64,000 nucleotides of DNA from Sphingomonas ginsengisoli An et al. 2013 (GCF_009363895.1 NZ_CP045434.1:372001-436000); one strand, 5' to 3'; positions 27,098 through 36,180 are shown, numbered from the stretch's first letter. The notes: generated by a model not told the origin, from the sequence alone. Numbers and translations: made by a program.

Positions 27098-27493
27098 ATG
27101 AATAGTCGATCGATAGCCAGCCTGTGCGCCGCGGGGTTCGTCGCGGTCGCTCTTGTCGCCAGCGCCAGCGGCGCAAAGGCCTATCGCCCCAACGGCGACG
27201 TAGTCGTCAAGGCGTCGCCGCATCGGCTCGATACCGAACGGCGGGTCAGCTTTGCCGACCTGAACCTCGCCTATCGGCCCGGGCAGCGCGTCCTCCAGGG
27301 GCGCATCTGGCGGACGGCCAACGACCTCTGCGACGATCTGAACGGGCCCTATGGCACTCAAGAGTGCGTCACCTTCGCGCTCGACAGCACGCATGACCAG
27401 GTCGCCGCGGCGATCGAGCGGGCGCAGCGGCAGATGGCCGGGCTGCCGGTCGGTCCGGCCATTACCATCACCATGGCGATCACCGGCCGGTAA
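27098..27493 (+). CDS. UrcA family secreted protein
   Basis: This 131-residue protein has an N-terminal signal peptide (hydrophobic residues 5-22, cleavage likely after SGAKA) and the UrcA-family core. The core contains VSFADLNLAYRPGQRVLQGRIWRTANDLC, followed by a second Cys in TQECV that could form a disulfide with the first. Family members are small exported proteins of unknown function, common in sphingomonads and caulobacters. The ATG 27098 start has a GGGAGG Shine-Dalgarno. It lies 50 bases after the LytTR gene and may share its transcript. Confidence 0.82.
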   Translation: MNSRSIASLCAAGFVAVALVASASGAKAYRPNGDVVVKASPHRLDTERRVSFADLNLAYRPGQRVLQGRIWRTANDLCDDLNGPYGTQECVTFALDSTHDQVAAAIERAQRQMAGLPVGPAITITMAITGR

Positions 27494-27534
27494 ACGGCGC
27501 AAACTGGCCGGTGATTCCATAGCCGAGCGGGGGT

Positions 27535-27563
27535 GCGGGCTCCAGCCAGTGGCTGGGGCCCGC
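27535..27563. terminator. Bidirectional hairpin between the UrcA gene and rpoH
   Basis: Positions 27535-27548 pair with 27550-27563 with one G-T pair, giving a very GC-rich stem between convergent genes. No T-tract follows on either strand, so it may be a Rho-independent-like or protective structure rather than a classical terminator. Confidence 0.5.
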
Positions 27564-27568
27564 GTCGC

Positions 27569-28474
27569 TCAGGCCGCTGGTAGTAACCGCTGTTCGGTAG
27601 CGATCCGCAACAGCGAACCCTGCAATTTCTCGAAAGCCCGCACCTCGATCTGGCGAATTCGCTCGCGGCTGACGCCGTAAACCTGGCTCAGCTCCTCGAG
27701 CGTCTTGGGGTCGTCGGCGAGGCGGCGCTCGGCAAGGATGTGGCGCTCGCGTTCGTTGAGCGATTCCATCGCCCGCCCGAGCAGTTCGTGGCGAACCTTC
27801 TTCTCTTCATCCTCGGCGATGATCTCGTCCTGCAAGGGACCGTAATCGACCAGGAAATCCTGCCACTGGCTCTCGCCATCCTCGTTGCCGCGCAGCGGGG
27901 CGTTGAGGCTGGTATCGCCGCCCATCGCCATGCGACGGTTCATCGAAACCACTTCATCTTCGCTCACACCGAGGTCGGTGGCGATCTTGGTGACATCGGC
28001 GGGCTTGAGGTCGCCTTCTTCGAACGCGTCAATCTGGTTCTTCATCCGGCGCAGGTTGAAGAACAGCTTCTTCTGAGCCGCGGTGGTGCCCATCTTCACC
28101 AGGCTCCACGAGCGCAGGATGAATTCCTGGATCGAGGCGCGGATCCACCACATCGCGTAGGTGGCGAGACGGAAGCCGCGATCGGGCTCGAACTTCTTGA
28201 CGCCCTGCATCAGGCCGATGTTGCCTTCGGAGATGAGCTCGCTGACGGGCAGGCCGTAGCCGCGATAGCCCATCGCGATCTTGGCGACGAGGCGCAGGTG
28301 CGAGTTGACCAGCTTGGCCGCGGCATCGGTGTCGCCGTGCTCGCGCCAAGCCTTGGCCAGCATGAACTCCTCCTCGGGAGCGAGGATCGGAAACTTCTTG
28401 ATCTCCGAGAGGTAGCGGTTGAGGCCAGCCTCACCGCCCGCCGCGGGGATCGAAAGTGCCTTCGCCTGTGCCAT
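27569..28474 (-). CDS. rpoH: RNA polymerase heat-shock sigma factor
   Basis: This 301-residue group 3 sigma factor directs transcription of chaperone and protease genes. Region 2 is clear in ISEGNIGLMQGVKKFEPDRG and FRLATYAMWWIRASIQEFILRSW. The RpoH box QKKLFFNLR is at 134-142, and region 4 (ERERHILAERRL, then YGVSRERIRQIEVRAFEKL) is intact. The start at 28474 is the family start; the frame extends upstream but lacks similarity. It is convergent with the UrcA gene and follows the pseudouridine synthase gene on the same strand with a 65-base gap. Whether a second rpoH exists elsewhere cannot be told here. Confidence 0.97.
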   Translation of the reverse strand: MAQAKALSIPAAGGEAGLNRYLSEIKKFPILAPEEEFMLAKAWREHGDTDAAAKLVNSHLRLVAKIAMGYRGYGLPVSELISEGNIGLMQGVKKFEPDRGFRLATYAMWWIRASIQEFILRSWSLVKMGTTAAQKKLFFNLRRMKNQIDAFEEGDLKPADVTKIATDLGVSEDEVVSMNRRMAMGGDTSLNAPLRGNEDGESQWQDFLVDYGPLQDEIIAEDEEKKVRHELLGRAMESLNERERHILAERRLADDPKTLEELSQVYGVSRERIRQIEVRAFEKLQGSLLRIATEQRLLPAA

Positions 28475-28539
28475 GACCTTAAAGCGTTCCTTCCCAGGCC
28501 GAGCGAGCTTTGAACCGAGCCGCCCTAGCCTCCTAAATC

Positions 28540-29502
28540 CTATACACCAAGCGCCGTGAACAGTTCCTGCATATCGGTCGGAACCGGCGACTGAAACGAT
28601 AGCCTGTGCCCCGTTATCGGGTGAGTGAAGCCCAACACCGCGGCGTGGAGGGCCTGGCGTCGGAAGCCGAGGCCCCTGAGCAACTCCTGCATCCGCTTGG
28701 GCGGCGAGCGGCCATAGACCGGGTCGCCGAGCAGCGGATGGCCGATCGACGCCATGTGGACCCGCACCTGATGGGTCCGCCCGGTTTCGAGCCGGCATTC
28801 GACTAGCGCCGCGCCGCTGCCGGTCTTGAGCCGGGTCCAGTGGGTTACCGCCCGCTTGCCGCGGCCGTCCGCGACGATGGCGATCTTCTTGCGGTCGCTG
28901 CTCGAGCGGGCGAGCGGCGCGTCAACCGTCCCCTCGGCGGTTTTGGGCACGCCGGAGACGGCGGCGAGATAGCGGCGGTCGATGCTGTGCGCGGCGAACT
29001 GGCGGGCGAGGCCTTCGTGGGCGGGATCGGACTTGGCGACCACCAGCAGCCCCGAAGTGTCCTTATCGATCCGGTGGACGATTCCCGGCCGCGCGACCCC
29101 GCCGATGCCGCTGAGGCGACCGGCGCAATGGTGGAGGAGGGCGTTGACCAACGTTCCGTCGAGATTGCCCGCCGCCGGATGGACCACCAGCCCGGCCGGC
29201 TTGTCGACCACCAGCAGATGATCGTCCTCGAACACGATGCGGAGCGGGATATCCTGCGCTTCGTTGTGCGGAAGCGACGGCTCGGGCACCGCGAGGCGGA
29301 ACGCCTCGTCCCCGGCGACCTTGAGCGCCGGGTCGCGCACCGCCGACCCCGCACGTTCGAGCGCGCCCGACTTGACCAGTGCCTTGAGCCGTTCGCGCGA
29401 CAGGGTCGGCACGGCGTCGGCCAGCGCACGGTCGAGCCGCCAGCCGGCGTGGCCCGACGTCAGCGCCACCTCGATGATCTGCAACCCCCCGGCCATTCCC
29501 AT
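28540..29502 (-). CDS. RluA/RluD family 23S rRNA pseudouridine synthase
   Basis: The 320-residue protein has an N-terminal S4 RNA-binding domain (residues about 15-80, GWRLDRALADAVPTLSRERLK). The RluA catalytic domain carries HRIDKDTSGLLV with the catalytic Asp146, then RRYLAAVSGVP, and the GRTHQVRVHMASIGHPLLGDP segment. Family enzymes isomerise uridines in helix 69 of 23S rRNA (RluD), or other sites for paralogues. The S4 plus RluA arrangement favours RluD. It starts 71 bases from the divergent chpT gene. Confidence 0.95.
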   Translation of the reverse strand: MGMAGGLQIIEVALTSGHAGWRLDRALADAVPTLSRERLKALVKSGALERAGSAVRDPALKVAGDEAFRLAVPEPSLPHNEAQDIPLRIVFEDDHLLVVDKPAGLVVHPAAGNLDGTLVNALLHHCAGRLSGIGGVARPGIVHRIDKDTSGLLVVAKSDPAHEGLARQFAAHSIDRRYLAAVSGVPKTAEGTVDAPLARSSSDRKKIAIVADGRGKRAVTHWTRLKTGSGAALVECRLETGRTHQVRVHMASIGHPLLGDPVYGRSPPKRMQELLRGLGFRRQALHAAVLGFTHPITGHRLSFQSPVPTDMQELFTALGV

Positions 29503-29573
29503 CAGATGTTGGAATTTGCTGCGCCGACTTCAAGCCCTTGCGCGGTTTAGCGGCATCGGCCACCACCGCGCCT

Positions 29574-30215
29574 ATGAACGCGATCGATCTCGCCAGTCTG
29601 CTTTGCTCCCGCCTCTGCCACGACCTGCTCTCGCCGGTCGGCGCGCTCAACAACGGCATCGAACTGCTCGCCGACGAGCAGGACCCCGAAATGCGCGCCA
29701 AGTGCCTCGAATTACTGGCTGAGAGTGCGCGGGCGAGCGCCAATAAGCTTAAATTCTTCCGGCTGGCGTTCGGCGCCGGCGGCGGCTTCGGGGTCGAGAT
29801 CGACACTCGCGAGGCGCAGGCGGCGATCGAGGGTCTGTTCGGGGCCGAGAAGAAGATCGAACTCGGCTGGATGGTCGCGGACGGGCGGCTGCCCAAGGAC
29901 GCGGTAAAGCTGCTCCTCAACCTGACCATGATCGCCGGCGACGCGCTTGTTCGTGGCGGCCGGCTCGACGTCGGCGCCGAGCGCGGCTCGAGGGGGATCG
30001 AGCTCGTCATCCGTGCCGAAGGCCCGCGGCTGCTACTCGACCCGACCTTGCGCGAGACTCTGGTGCGCGGTTCGACCGGCGGCACGGTCGAGGCGCGGGC
30101 GGCGGGCGCCTGGCTGGCGCACGGGCTGGCCGCCAATGCGGGCGGCTCGATCAAGCTGTCGCCCGAGGACGGCCAGCTGCTGCTGATCGGGGCCGACCTG
30201 CCGACGCAGGGCTAA
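29574..30215 (+). CDS. chpT: ChpT-type histidine phosphotransferase
   Basis: The 213-residue protein has the ChpT pattern: an N-terminal SRLCHDLLSPVGALNNGIELL, with His16 as the phosphorylated residue in a four-helix dimerisation domain. A degenerate HATPase-like domain follows that does not bind ATP in the known family. In Caulobacter, ChpT carries phosphate from CckA to CtrA and CpdR. Here it lies immediately upstream of a complete che operon, with a 59-base gap to cheA. The start at 29574 was chosen by family similarity; an upstream in-frame start adds unrelated residues. A role in linking the cell-cycle phosphorelay to motility is inferred from its neighbours. Confidence 0.9.
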   Translation: MNAIDLASLLCSRLCHDLLSPVGALNNGIELLADEQDPEMRAKCLELLAESARASANKLKFFRLAFGAGGGFGVEIDTREAQAAIEGLFGAEKKIELGWMVADGRLPKDAVKLLLNLTMIAGDALVRGGRLDVGAERGSRGIELVIRAEGPRLLLDPTLRETLVRGSTGGTVEARAAGAWLAHGLAANAGGSIKLSPEDGQLLLIGADLPTQG

Positions 30216-30274
30216 CGCGGCCTTAACTCCTTGGTCCCTAGACCGCAGGCCGAACAGCGCTGCGTAGGGGCGGA

Positions 30275-32620
30275 ATGGACGACCTGATTGCCGATTTCGT
30301 GGCCGAGTGTCGCGAGATGCTCGAAAGCCTCGGGGGCGAGATCGTCGCCTGGGAGGCCGCGCCGGCCGATCGCGCCCGCCTCGACAGCATCTTCCGCTTT
30401 GTCCACACGGTGAAGGGCAATTGCGGCTTCTTCGACTTTCCGCGCCTCGAGACGCTGAGCCACGCCGCCGAGGACTCGCTCGCCGACGTCCGCGCCGGCC
30501 GCCGTCAGCCCGATGCTGCGCTGGTCAGTGCCGTGCTCGCGGTGATCGACCGCATCGGCGAGATGATCGACGTCATCGGTGCGGGCGAGAAACTGCCCGA
30601 GGGCGACGACCATGAATTGATTGCCGCGCTGCAGCCCGGCGCCGAGGGGCCCGCCTCCGCTCCCACCGCGGTGGTCGGCGAGAAATTCGCCGCTAGCGCC
30701 GCGCCGCGGACCATCCGCCTGTCGGTCGAACTGCTCGACCGGGTGATGAGCGGGGTCAGCGACATGGTGCTCGCCCGCAACGAGCTTGCCCGCCGCCTGC
30801 GCGACAGCGAGGTCGACGTATCGGTCGACGGGGCGTTTGAGCGGCTGTCCAGCATCATCGCCGAAATGCGCGATGCCATTACCCGCACCCGCATGCAGCG
30901 GATCGAAAATCTGTTCGTCGGCCTGCCGCGAATGGTCCGTGACCTGTCGGCCGAACTCGGCAAGCAGGTGCTCGTCGATATCGAGGGCGGCGACGTCGAG
31001 CTCGATCGTGAGATGATCGAGATGATCCGCGATCCGCTGACCCACATCGTCCGCAACGCGGTCGACCACGGGATCGAGAAGCCCGCCGACCGCCTCAAGG
31101 GCGGCAAGCGTGAGATCGGCCTGCTGACCGTCTCGGCGCGCCAGTCGGGCAACCAGATATTGATCGACATCTGCGACGATGGGCGAGGCATCGACGGCAA
31201 GCGTCTGGTCGAGAAGGCGGTCGCCGCCGGATTGATCGAAGCCGCCGACGGAGCGAAGCTCGAGAAGCGCGAGCAATATGCGCTGATGTTCGAAGCCGGC
31301 CTCAGCACCGCCGCCGAGGTCACCAGCATCTCGGGCCGCGGGGTCGGCATGGACGTGGTCCGCTCCAATATCGAGCGGATCGGCGGGATCGTCGAGGTCG
31401 ACAGCCGGCCGGGCCACGGCAGCCGGATGACGCTGCGCGTGCCGCTGACCCTTACCATCATTCCAGCGCTGACCGTTTCGATCGGCAGCCAGCATTTCGC
31501 CATTCCGCGCTCGGCGATCGAAGAGATCGTCCGCGCCAATGGCGAGAGCGTGGTCTTGAGCCAGGTCGGCGGGGCAGGGGTGGCGACCATCCGCGGCCGC
31601 CGCGTGCCCGAGGTCGCCCTGGCCGATATCCTTGGCCTGCCGAGTGCGTTGACCGACGCCGAGCGCACGCTGATCGTCTTGAAGCCCGCTGGCGGCGATG
31701 TGTTCGCGCTGGCGGTCGACAAGGTCCACGATCACGAGGAACTGGTGGTCAAGCCGGCCGCCCCGGCGGTGATGGCGACCGGCCTGTACGCCGGGACGAC
31801 GCTCGCCGACGACGGCTCGCCGATCCTGCTGTTCGATGCCGCCGGGCTGGCGCAGGTCGGCGGGGTCAAGCTCGAGCAGCAGGAGCGCGGCAGCCGCATC
31901 GTCGATGCCAATGCCGCGACGGCGAGCGTCCGCGCCACCACGCCGGTGCTGCTGTTCCGCACGCTCGAAGGTCAGCGTCGTGCCGTCCGGCTCGGCCTGG
32001 TCGATCGGATCGAGGAAGTTCCCGCCAGCGCCATCCAGTGGGGCGCCGGCCAGCTTCGGGTCCAGCTGGGCGAAGCGATCGTGCCGCTCGCCGGGCTCGA
32101 TCGCGCGCCCGACAGCGAGACCAAGGTCCGCCTCTTCCGCCTCAGCGACGGGCAGGGCGAGATCGGTTTGGCCTTCCGCGAGGTGATCGACATGGCCGAG
32201 CTGGAGGAGGACGTGCTTCCGGCCGTGTCCGCCGGCGAGGTCGAGGGCGTGACCCTGATCGGCGGCGAGCCGGCCGAACTGGTCGACGTTCACTGGCTCT
32301 TCGCCCGCTTCGGCAGCGCCGCCACGGCCGCCGAGCGCAGCATGATCTGCCGCCTGCCGTCGGACGATCCGTGGATGCAGCACATGCTGCGCCCGATCGT
32401 CGAGGCCGCCGGCTACACCGTCGTCAGCGGCGACAGCGAGGTCGAGGCCGACCTGGTGATCGCCGCCAAGGGTCAGCCCTTGCCCGCCAACGACGAGGCC
32501 GCGCGGACCATCTGGCTGCGTGCCGAGCCCGAGGCCCGCAAGAACGACAAGAGCATCTACCGTTACGACCGCGCCGGACTGATGCTCGCGCTCAAGGCCG
32601 CCGAAGGAGGCGCCAAGTGA
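30275..32620 (+). CDS. cheA: Chemotaxis histidine kinase CheA
   Basis: The 781-residue protein starts with an Hpt (P1) domain carrying the phosphorylated His44 (FRFVHTVKGNCGF). A short linker, the P3 dimerisation domain (145-215), a P4 kinase domain (DPLTHIVRNAVDHGIE as the N box, GRGVGMDVV as the G box) and a CheW-like P5 follow. No P2 CheY/CheB-binding domain can be recognised between P1 and P3. The C terminus carries a second degenerate CheW-like segment and a receiver-like segment ending KAAEGG. The stop overlaps the cheW start by 3 bases (GTGA). Confidence 0.93.
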   Translation: MDDLIADFVAECREMLESLGGEIVAWEAAPADRARLDSIFRFVHTVKGNCGFFDFPRLETLSHAAEDSLADVRAGRRQPDAALVSAVLAVIDRIGEMIDVIGAGEKLPEGDDHELIAALQPGAEGPASAPTAVVGEKFAASAAPRTIRLSVELLDRVMSGVSDMVLARNELARRLRDSEVDVSVDGAFERLSSIIAEMRDAITRTRMQRIENLFVGLPRMVRDLSAELGKQVLVDIEGGDVELDREMIEMIRDPLTHIVRNAVDHGIEKPADRLKGGKREIGLLTVSARQSGNQILIDICDDGRGIDGKRLVEKAVAAGLIEAADGAKLEKREQYALMFEAGLSTAAEVTSISGRGVGMDVVRSNIERIGGIVEVDSRPGHGSRMTLRVPLTLTIIPALTVSIGSQHFAIPRSAIEEIVRANGESVVLSQVGGAGVATIRGRRVPEVALADILGLPSALTDAERTLIVLKPAGGDVFALAVDKVHDHEELVVKPAAPAVMATGLYAGTTLADDGSPILLFDAAGLAQVGGVKLEQQERGSRIVDANAATASVRATTPVLLFRTLEGQRRAVRLGLVDRIEEVPASAIQWGAGQLRVQLGEAIVPLAGLDRAPDSETKVRLFRLSDGQGEIGLAFREVIDMAELEEDVLPAVSAGEVEGVTLIGGEPAELVDVHWLFARFGSAATAAERSMICRLPSDDPWMQHMLRPIVEAAGYTVVSGDSEVEADLVIAAKGQPLPANDEAARTIWLRAEPEARKNDKSIYRYDRAGLMLALKAAEGGAK

Positions 32621-33054
32621 ACACGCTGCTGCTCATCGTCACCATCGCCGGCCAGCGGGTGGCGCTGCCGGCTGCCGCCGTCGAAAGCGTGGTCGAACTC
32701 GACGCGCTGATCCCGGTGCCGCGCGCCGCGGCGCATGTCGCCGGCCTGTCGGCGCTGCGCAGCCGCGTGCTGACCGTGATCGACTGCCGCCGCGCGCTCG
32801 ACCTCGGCAGCAGCGACCTCAGCCGCGGGCTGTGCGAGGCCGCGGTGGTCGAGATCGAGGGCCATCATTATGCGCTGATCGTCGACAGCGTCGAGGACGT
32901 GGTCGAGGCCGCGGGCGAGCCGCAGCCGGTCCGCGCCGCGATGGGGCCGGGCTGGGAGCATGTCAGCGCCGGCCTGATCGACACCGAGGAAGGCGCGCTG
33001 CTGCTGGTCGACGTCGGCGCGCTCGTCGAGGGCGTCGAAGCCCAGGCCGCTTAA
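32617..33054 (+). CDS. cheW: Chemotaxis scaffold protein CheW
   Basis: The 145-residue CheW-like beta-barrel domain (LLLIVTIAGQRVALPAAAVESVVEL, LSALRSRVLTVIDCRRALDL) would couple CheA to chemoreceptors. The start is GTG at 32617, overlapping the cheA stop, with GAAGGAGG at 32603-32610. It is standard length. No chemoreceptor is encoded in this window. Confidence 0.9.
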   Translation: MNTLLLIVTIAGQRVALPAAAVESVVELDALIPVPRAAAHVAGLSALRSRVLTVIDCRRALDLGSSDLSRGLCEAAVVEIEGHHYALIVDSVEDVVEAAGEPQPVRAAMGPGWEHVSAGLIDTEEGALLLVDVGALVEGVEAQAA

Positions 33055-33113
33055 CGGCTCCGTTACCTCTCCTCCCTAAGTCAGACCCGAACCGACAGGA
33101 CCGAGTAGCCTTT

Positions 33114-33479
33114 ATGAAAACCTGCCTCATCGTCGACGACTCCAAGGTCATCCGCAAGGTCGCCCGGCACATCCTCGAGACGCTCGAGTTCACAGTCGAG
33201 GAAGCCGGCGACGGCAAGGAAGCGCTCGAGCGTTGCGAGCAGACCATGCCCGATGTCGTCCTGCTCGATTGGAACATGCCGGTGATGAGCGGGATGGAAT
33301 TTCTGAAACTGCTGCGTCAGCGCGGCCACTCGGACCAGCCCAAGGTCGTCTTCTGCACCACCGAGAACGACATGGCGCACATCCGCGCCGCGCTCGAGGC
33401 CGGGGCCGACGAATATGTGATGAAGCCGTTCGACCGCGAGACGCTGCACATCAAGCTTCAGCTCGTCGGCGTCGCGTAA
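33114..33479 (+). CDS. cheY: CheY-type response regulator
   Basis: This single 121-residue receiver domain contains the acidic pocket (IVDDSKVIRKVA), the phosphoacceptor Asp52 in LLDWNMP, the conserved Thr in FCTTEND and Lys104 in YVMKPF. There is no output domain, as in CheY, which binds the flagellar switch. It lies between cheW and cheB in the che operon. Flagellar target genes are not in the window. Confidence 0.93.
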   Translation: MKTCLIVDDSKVIRKVARHILETLEFTVEEAGDGKEALERCEQTMPDVVLLDWNMPVMSGMEFLKLLRQRGHSDQPKVVFCTTENDMAHIRAALEAGADEYVMKPFDRETLHIKLQLVGVA

Positions 33480-33489
33480 GGTCGCGGGC

Positions 33490-34566
33490 ATGAGCGCCGC
33501 GCTCGCCAGCAAGGCCCGCGGCGACGAGCGGCGGCCGATCCGGTTGATGATCGTCGACGATTCGACCGTCGCCCGCGCCGTGCTGTCGCGGATGGTCGAG
33601 GGCGATCGCGGGTTCGAGCTCGCAGCGGTCGCCGGGACGGCCGAGGACGCCATCGACGCGCTCGCGCACGTCCGTGTCGACGTCATCCTGCTCGATCTCG
33701 AAATGCCGGGTGCCGGGGGCTTGAAGATGCTGCCCGCGATCCTCGACGCGGCACGGGGGGCGCGGGTGATCATCGTCTCCTCGCTCGCCGAGCAGGGGGC
33801 GCAGGTGACCGTTTCTGCGTTGGCGCTGGGCGCCGCCGACACGCTTCCCAAGCCGGGCATCGGCCGCTTCAACGGCAAGTTCAGCGAAGTTCTGCTCGCC
33901 AAGCTGCGCGCGCTCGGCAATGCCGACCAGCTGATCCAGCGCAACGGCTCGGTCGCCGCCTTGCGGGCGATGGGCAATGAGCCGATGCAGTGCCTCGGGA
34001 TTGGCGCCTCGACCGGCGGCATCCATGCGCTGCAGCTGATGTTCTCGGCGCTGCCCGACAAGCTTTGTGTGCCGATCCTCGTCACCCAGCATCTCCCGGC
34101 CGCCTTCATGAGCGTCTTCGCGCGCCAGCTCGGCGTTGCCGCCAAGCGCCGCGCGCTGGTCGCCGAGGACGGAATGCCTTTGCTCCGCGACGTCATCCTG
34201 GTCGCGCCGGGCGAGGCCCATCTGACGGTCGAGAATCGCGGCGGCCATCCGGTGGTCCGGCTCGATCGCCGCGCGGTCAGCAGTGGCTGCCTGCCGTCGG
34301 TCGACCCGATGCTCGCCTCGATGGCCGAATTCTACGGCGCCACTGGCCTCGGGATCATCCTCTCCGGCATGGGCCGCGACGGCCAGGTCGGGGCGACCCG
34401 GCTGGTCGGGGCCGGCGGCGCCATCTTCGCTCAGGACGAAGCCAGCTGCGCCGTCTGGGGAATGCCCAAGGCGGTCACCGACGCCGGGCTCGCCAGCGCC
34501 GTCCTGCCACCCCTTCAGCTTGCCCGCCGTGTTGCGTCCCGGGCGGGAGACCAACCATGGAAATAA
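33490..34566 (+). CDS. cheB: Chemotaxis response regulator protein-glutamate methylesterase CheB
   Basis: The receiver domain has Asp69 in ILLDLEMPG. It is joined to a methylesterase domain with the Ser174-His201-Asp297 triad (GIGASTGG, TQHLP, GMGRDG). It removes methyl groups and deamidates glutamines on receptors to allow adaptation. At 358 residues it is of usual length. Its stop overlaps the cheR start by 10 bases. Confidence 0.95.
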   Translation: MSAALASKARGDERRPIRLMIVDDSTVARAVLSRMVEGDRGFELAAVAGTAEDAIDALAHVRVDVILLDLEMPGAGGLKMLPAILDAARGARVIIVSSLAEQGAQVTVSALALGAADTLPKPGIGRFNGKFSEVLLAKLRALGNADQLIQRNGSVAALRAMGNEPMQCLGIGASTGGIHALQLMFSALPDKLCVPILVTQHLPAAFMSVFARQLGVAAKRRALVAEDGMPLLRDVILVAPGEAHLTVENRGGHPVVRLDRRAVSSGCLPSVDPMLASMAEFYGATGLGIILSGMGRDGQVGATRLVGAGGAIFAQDEASCAVWGMPKAVTDAGLASAVLPPLQLARRVASRAGDQPWK

Positions 34567-35405
34567 GCGACAGCTCGAGCCGCATCCTCGCCGGCCTGCT
34601 CGAGGCGCGAACCGGTCAGCAACTGACGATGAACCGCCGCTGGCGGCTGGAAACCGCGCTCTCCTCGCTGATGCGCGAGCGAGGGATCGCCAGCATCGAC
34701 GAACTCATCACGATCCTCGTCATGGGCAAGGAGCCCAACCTGTCCGCCAAGGTGGTGGAGGCCCTGTTGAACAACGAAACCTATTTCTTCCGCGATCGCA
34801 CCCCGTTCGATCTCATCGCCAAGGCAGCGCTGCCCAAGCTGATGGAGCGTCGCGCCTCGTCGAAGCGGCTCAAGATCTGGTCGGCGGGCTGCTCGACCGG
34901 GCAGGAGGTCTACAGCTTGGCGATGATGTTCGCCGAGGACCCCCTCAAATGGGCCGGCTGGACGGTCGACATCATCGGCACCGACGTTTCGGAGACGGTG
35001 GTCGAGCGGGCGCGGACGGGCACCTACACCCAGTTCGAGGTCCAACGCGGGCTTGGCATCGCGCAGATGGTGAAGTGGTTCGAGGAGACCCCGGCCGGCT
35101 GGCGCGCGGTCGAGGCGCTGCGCAAGACGGTGCGGTTCCAGACCCACAATCTGCTCGAGTTGCCGCCGCACCCCGGCGAGTTCGACATCGTGCTATGCCG
35201 CAACGTGCTGCTCTATTTGAACCAGGCGACCCGCGAGAAGGCGTTCGACCGGCTGGCGAGCGCGATGGCGGCCGACGGCTGGTTGATGCTTGGCGCGGGC
35301 GAGACCGTCATCGGCCAGACCCGCAAGCTGGTCTCCGACAAGGACTCACGCGGGCTCTACGTCCTCGCGACTAACGAGGAACAGGCCGACCGTCGGGTCG
35401 CCTGA
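34557..35405 (+). CDS. cheR: Chemotaxis protein methyltransferase CheR
   Basis: This 282-residue receptor methyltransferase has the N-terminal helical domain (LTMNRRWRLETALSSLM), LLNNETYFFRD, the SAM-binding KIWSAGCSTGQEVYSLAMM and the FDIVLCRNVLLYLNQ motif. It adds methyl groups to chemoreceptor glutamates, opposing CheB. The ATG lies inside the 3' end of cheB, so translation is coupled. It ends 1 base from the convergent dimethylargininase gene. This is the last che gene here, and receptors must lie elsewhere. Confidence 0.94.
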   Translation: MEISDSSSRILAGLLEARTGQQLTMNRRWRLETALSSLMRERGIASIDELITILVMGKEPNLSAKVVEALLNNETYFFRDRTPFDLIAKAALPKLMERRASSKRLKIWSAGCSTGQEVYSLAMMFAEDPLKWAGWTVDIIGTDVSETVVERARTGTYTQFEVQRGLGIAQMVKWFEETPAGWRAVEALRKTVRFQTHNLLELPPHPGEFDIVLCRNVLLYLNQATREKAFDRLASAMAADGWLMLGAGETVIGQTRKLVSDKDSRGLYVLATNEEQADRRVA

Positions 35406-35406
35406 C

Positions 35407-36180
35407 TTACTCCGCGATCAGGCTCATGCAGGTGAGGCCGGCTTCGGCCTTCTGCAATTCGCCCACATCGACCGGCCGCGTCTCAAACCCGAGCGTGCGC
35501 AGCCGCTGGGCGGTGCGGGGCGCGTCGGCGGGAACCAGCAACGCGCCACCAGCACGCAGGACATTGGCGCCATAGGGCTCGAGCGGGTGGTTGGGGACGA
35601 CCAGATGGTCGCTGAACGGCTCGGGGTCGATCCAGTCGGGATTAAGTAGGACGACCTCGCGGCCGCGGTCATCGCGACCGGCGTAGGACGCGCCGGTCTT
35701 CAAGTGCAGGCAGCGCTTGTGCGGAACGCCGATCACTTCGTAGCCGAGCGGCGCGGCGAGGTTGGCGAGCGCGATCGCGCCGGCGCTGTCGGTCCGGCTC
35801 GACAGGCCGACAAACAATTGCTTGCCGACCTTGAGGACGTCGCCGCCGTCGAGGCGACCACGGCGCAGGCGGTGAACGGTGAAATGCTTGGCCAGGGTCG
35901 CGGCCGTGTCGTCGGCCTCGGCGCGGCGCGAGGGCGTGCCCGGGCGGGTGATGATTGCATGGTCGCCGAGCAGGATGGCGGTGTCTTCGACGAAGACGCC
36001 GTCGGGATGCTCGGCCAAAGGCTTCAGCTGGACGACGTCGAACCCGGCGTTGGCGAGCAATTCCTCATAAGTGCGGTGCTGCTTGGCCGCGAGGTCGGCG
36101 CTGATCGGCGCACGCTCCATATGAGTGAGTTCGCACTCGCCGAGCTGCGGGCTCGGCGGCCGGGTAAAGGCCAGCGCCAT
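35407..36180 (-). CDS. Dimethylargininase-like enzyme (DDAH family)
   Basis: The 257-residue protein begins like DDAH (ECELTHMERAPI) and has the amidinotransferase-fold catalytic set: Asp66 (EDTA), His159 (RCLHLKT) and Cys251 (GLTCMSLI) at the C terminus. DDAH hydrolyses methylated arginines to citrulline and methylamines, and related members act as arginine or other guanidino-compound deiminases. The start at 36180 (MALAFTRPPS) is preferred over an upstream start that adds unrelated residues. It converges on cheR. The physiological substrate is not certain. Confidence 0.88.
   Translation of the reverse strand: MALAFTRPPSPQLGECELTHMERAPISADLAAKQHRTYEELLANAGFDVVQLKPLAEHPDGVFVEDTAILLGDHAIITRPGTPSRRAEADDTAATLAKHFTVHRLRRGRLDGGDVLKVGKQLFVGLSSRTDSAGAIALANLAAPLGYEVIGVPHKRCLHLKTGASYAGRDDRGREVVLLNPDWIDPEPFSDHLVVPNHPLEPYGANVLRAGGALLVPADAPRTAQRLRTLGFETRPVDVGELQKAEAGLTCMSLIAE

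Noticed and set aside
27481..27513. CACCGGCC...GGCCGGTG inverted repeat at the UrcA stop codon
   Set aside because: The loop contains the stop codon and no T-tract of note follows. I could not distinguish a terminator from chance in such GC-rich DNA.
30212..32383. Open frame opposite cheA (723 codons, minus strand)
   Set aside because: Antisense shadow caused by high GC and codon bias. Low-complexity Asp/Arg/Gln composition, no domain, and cheA is intact.
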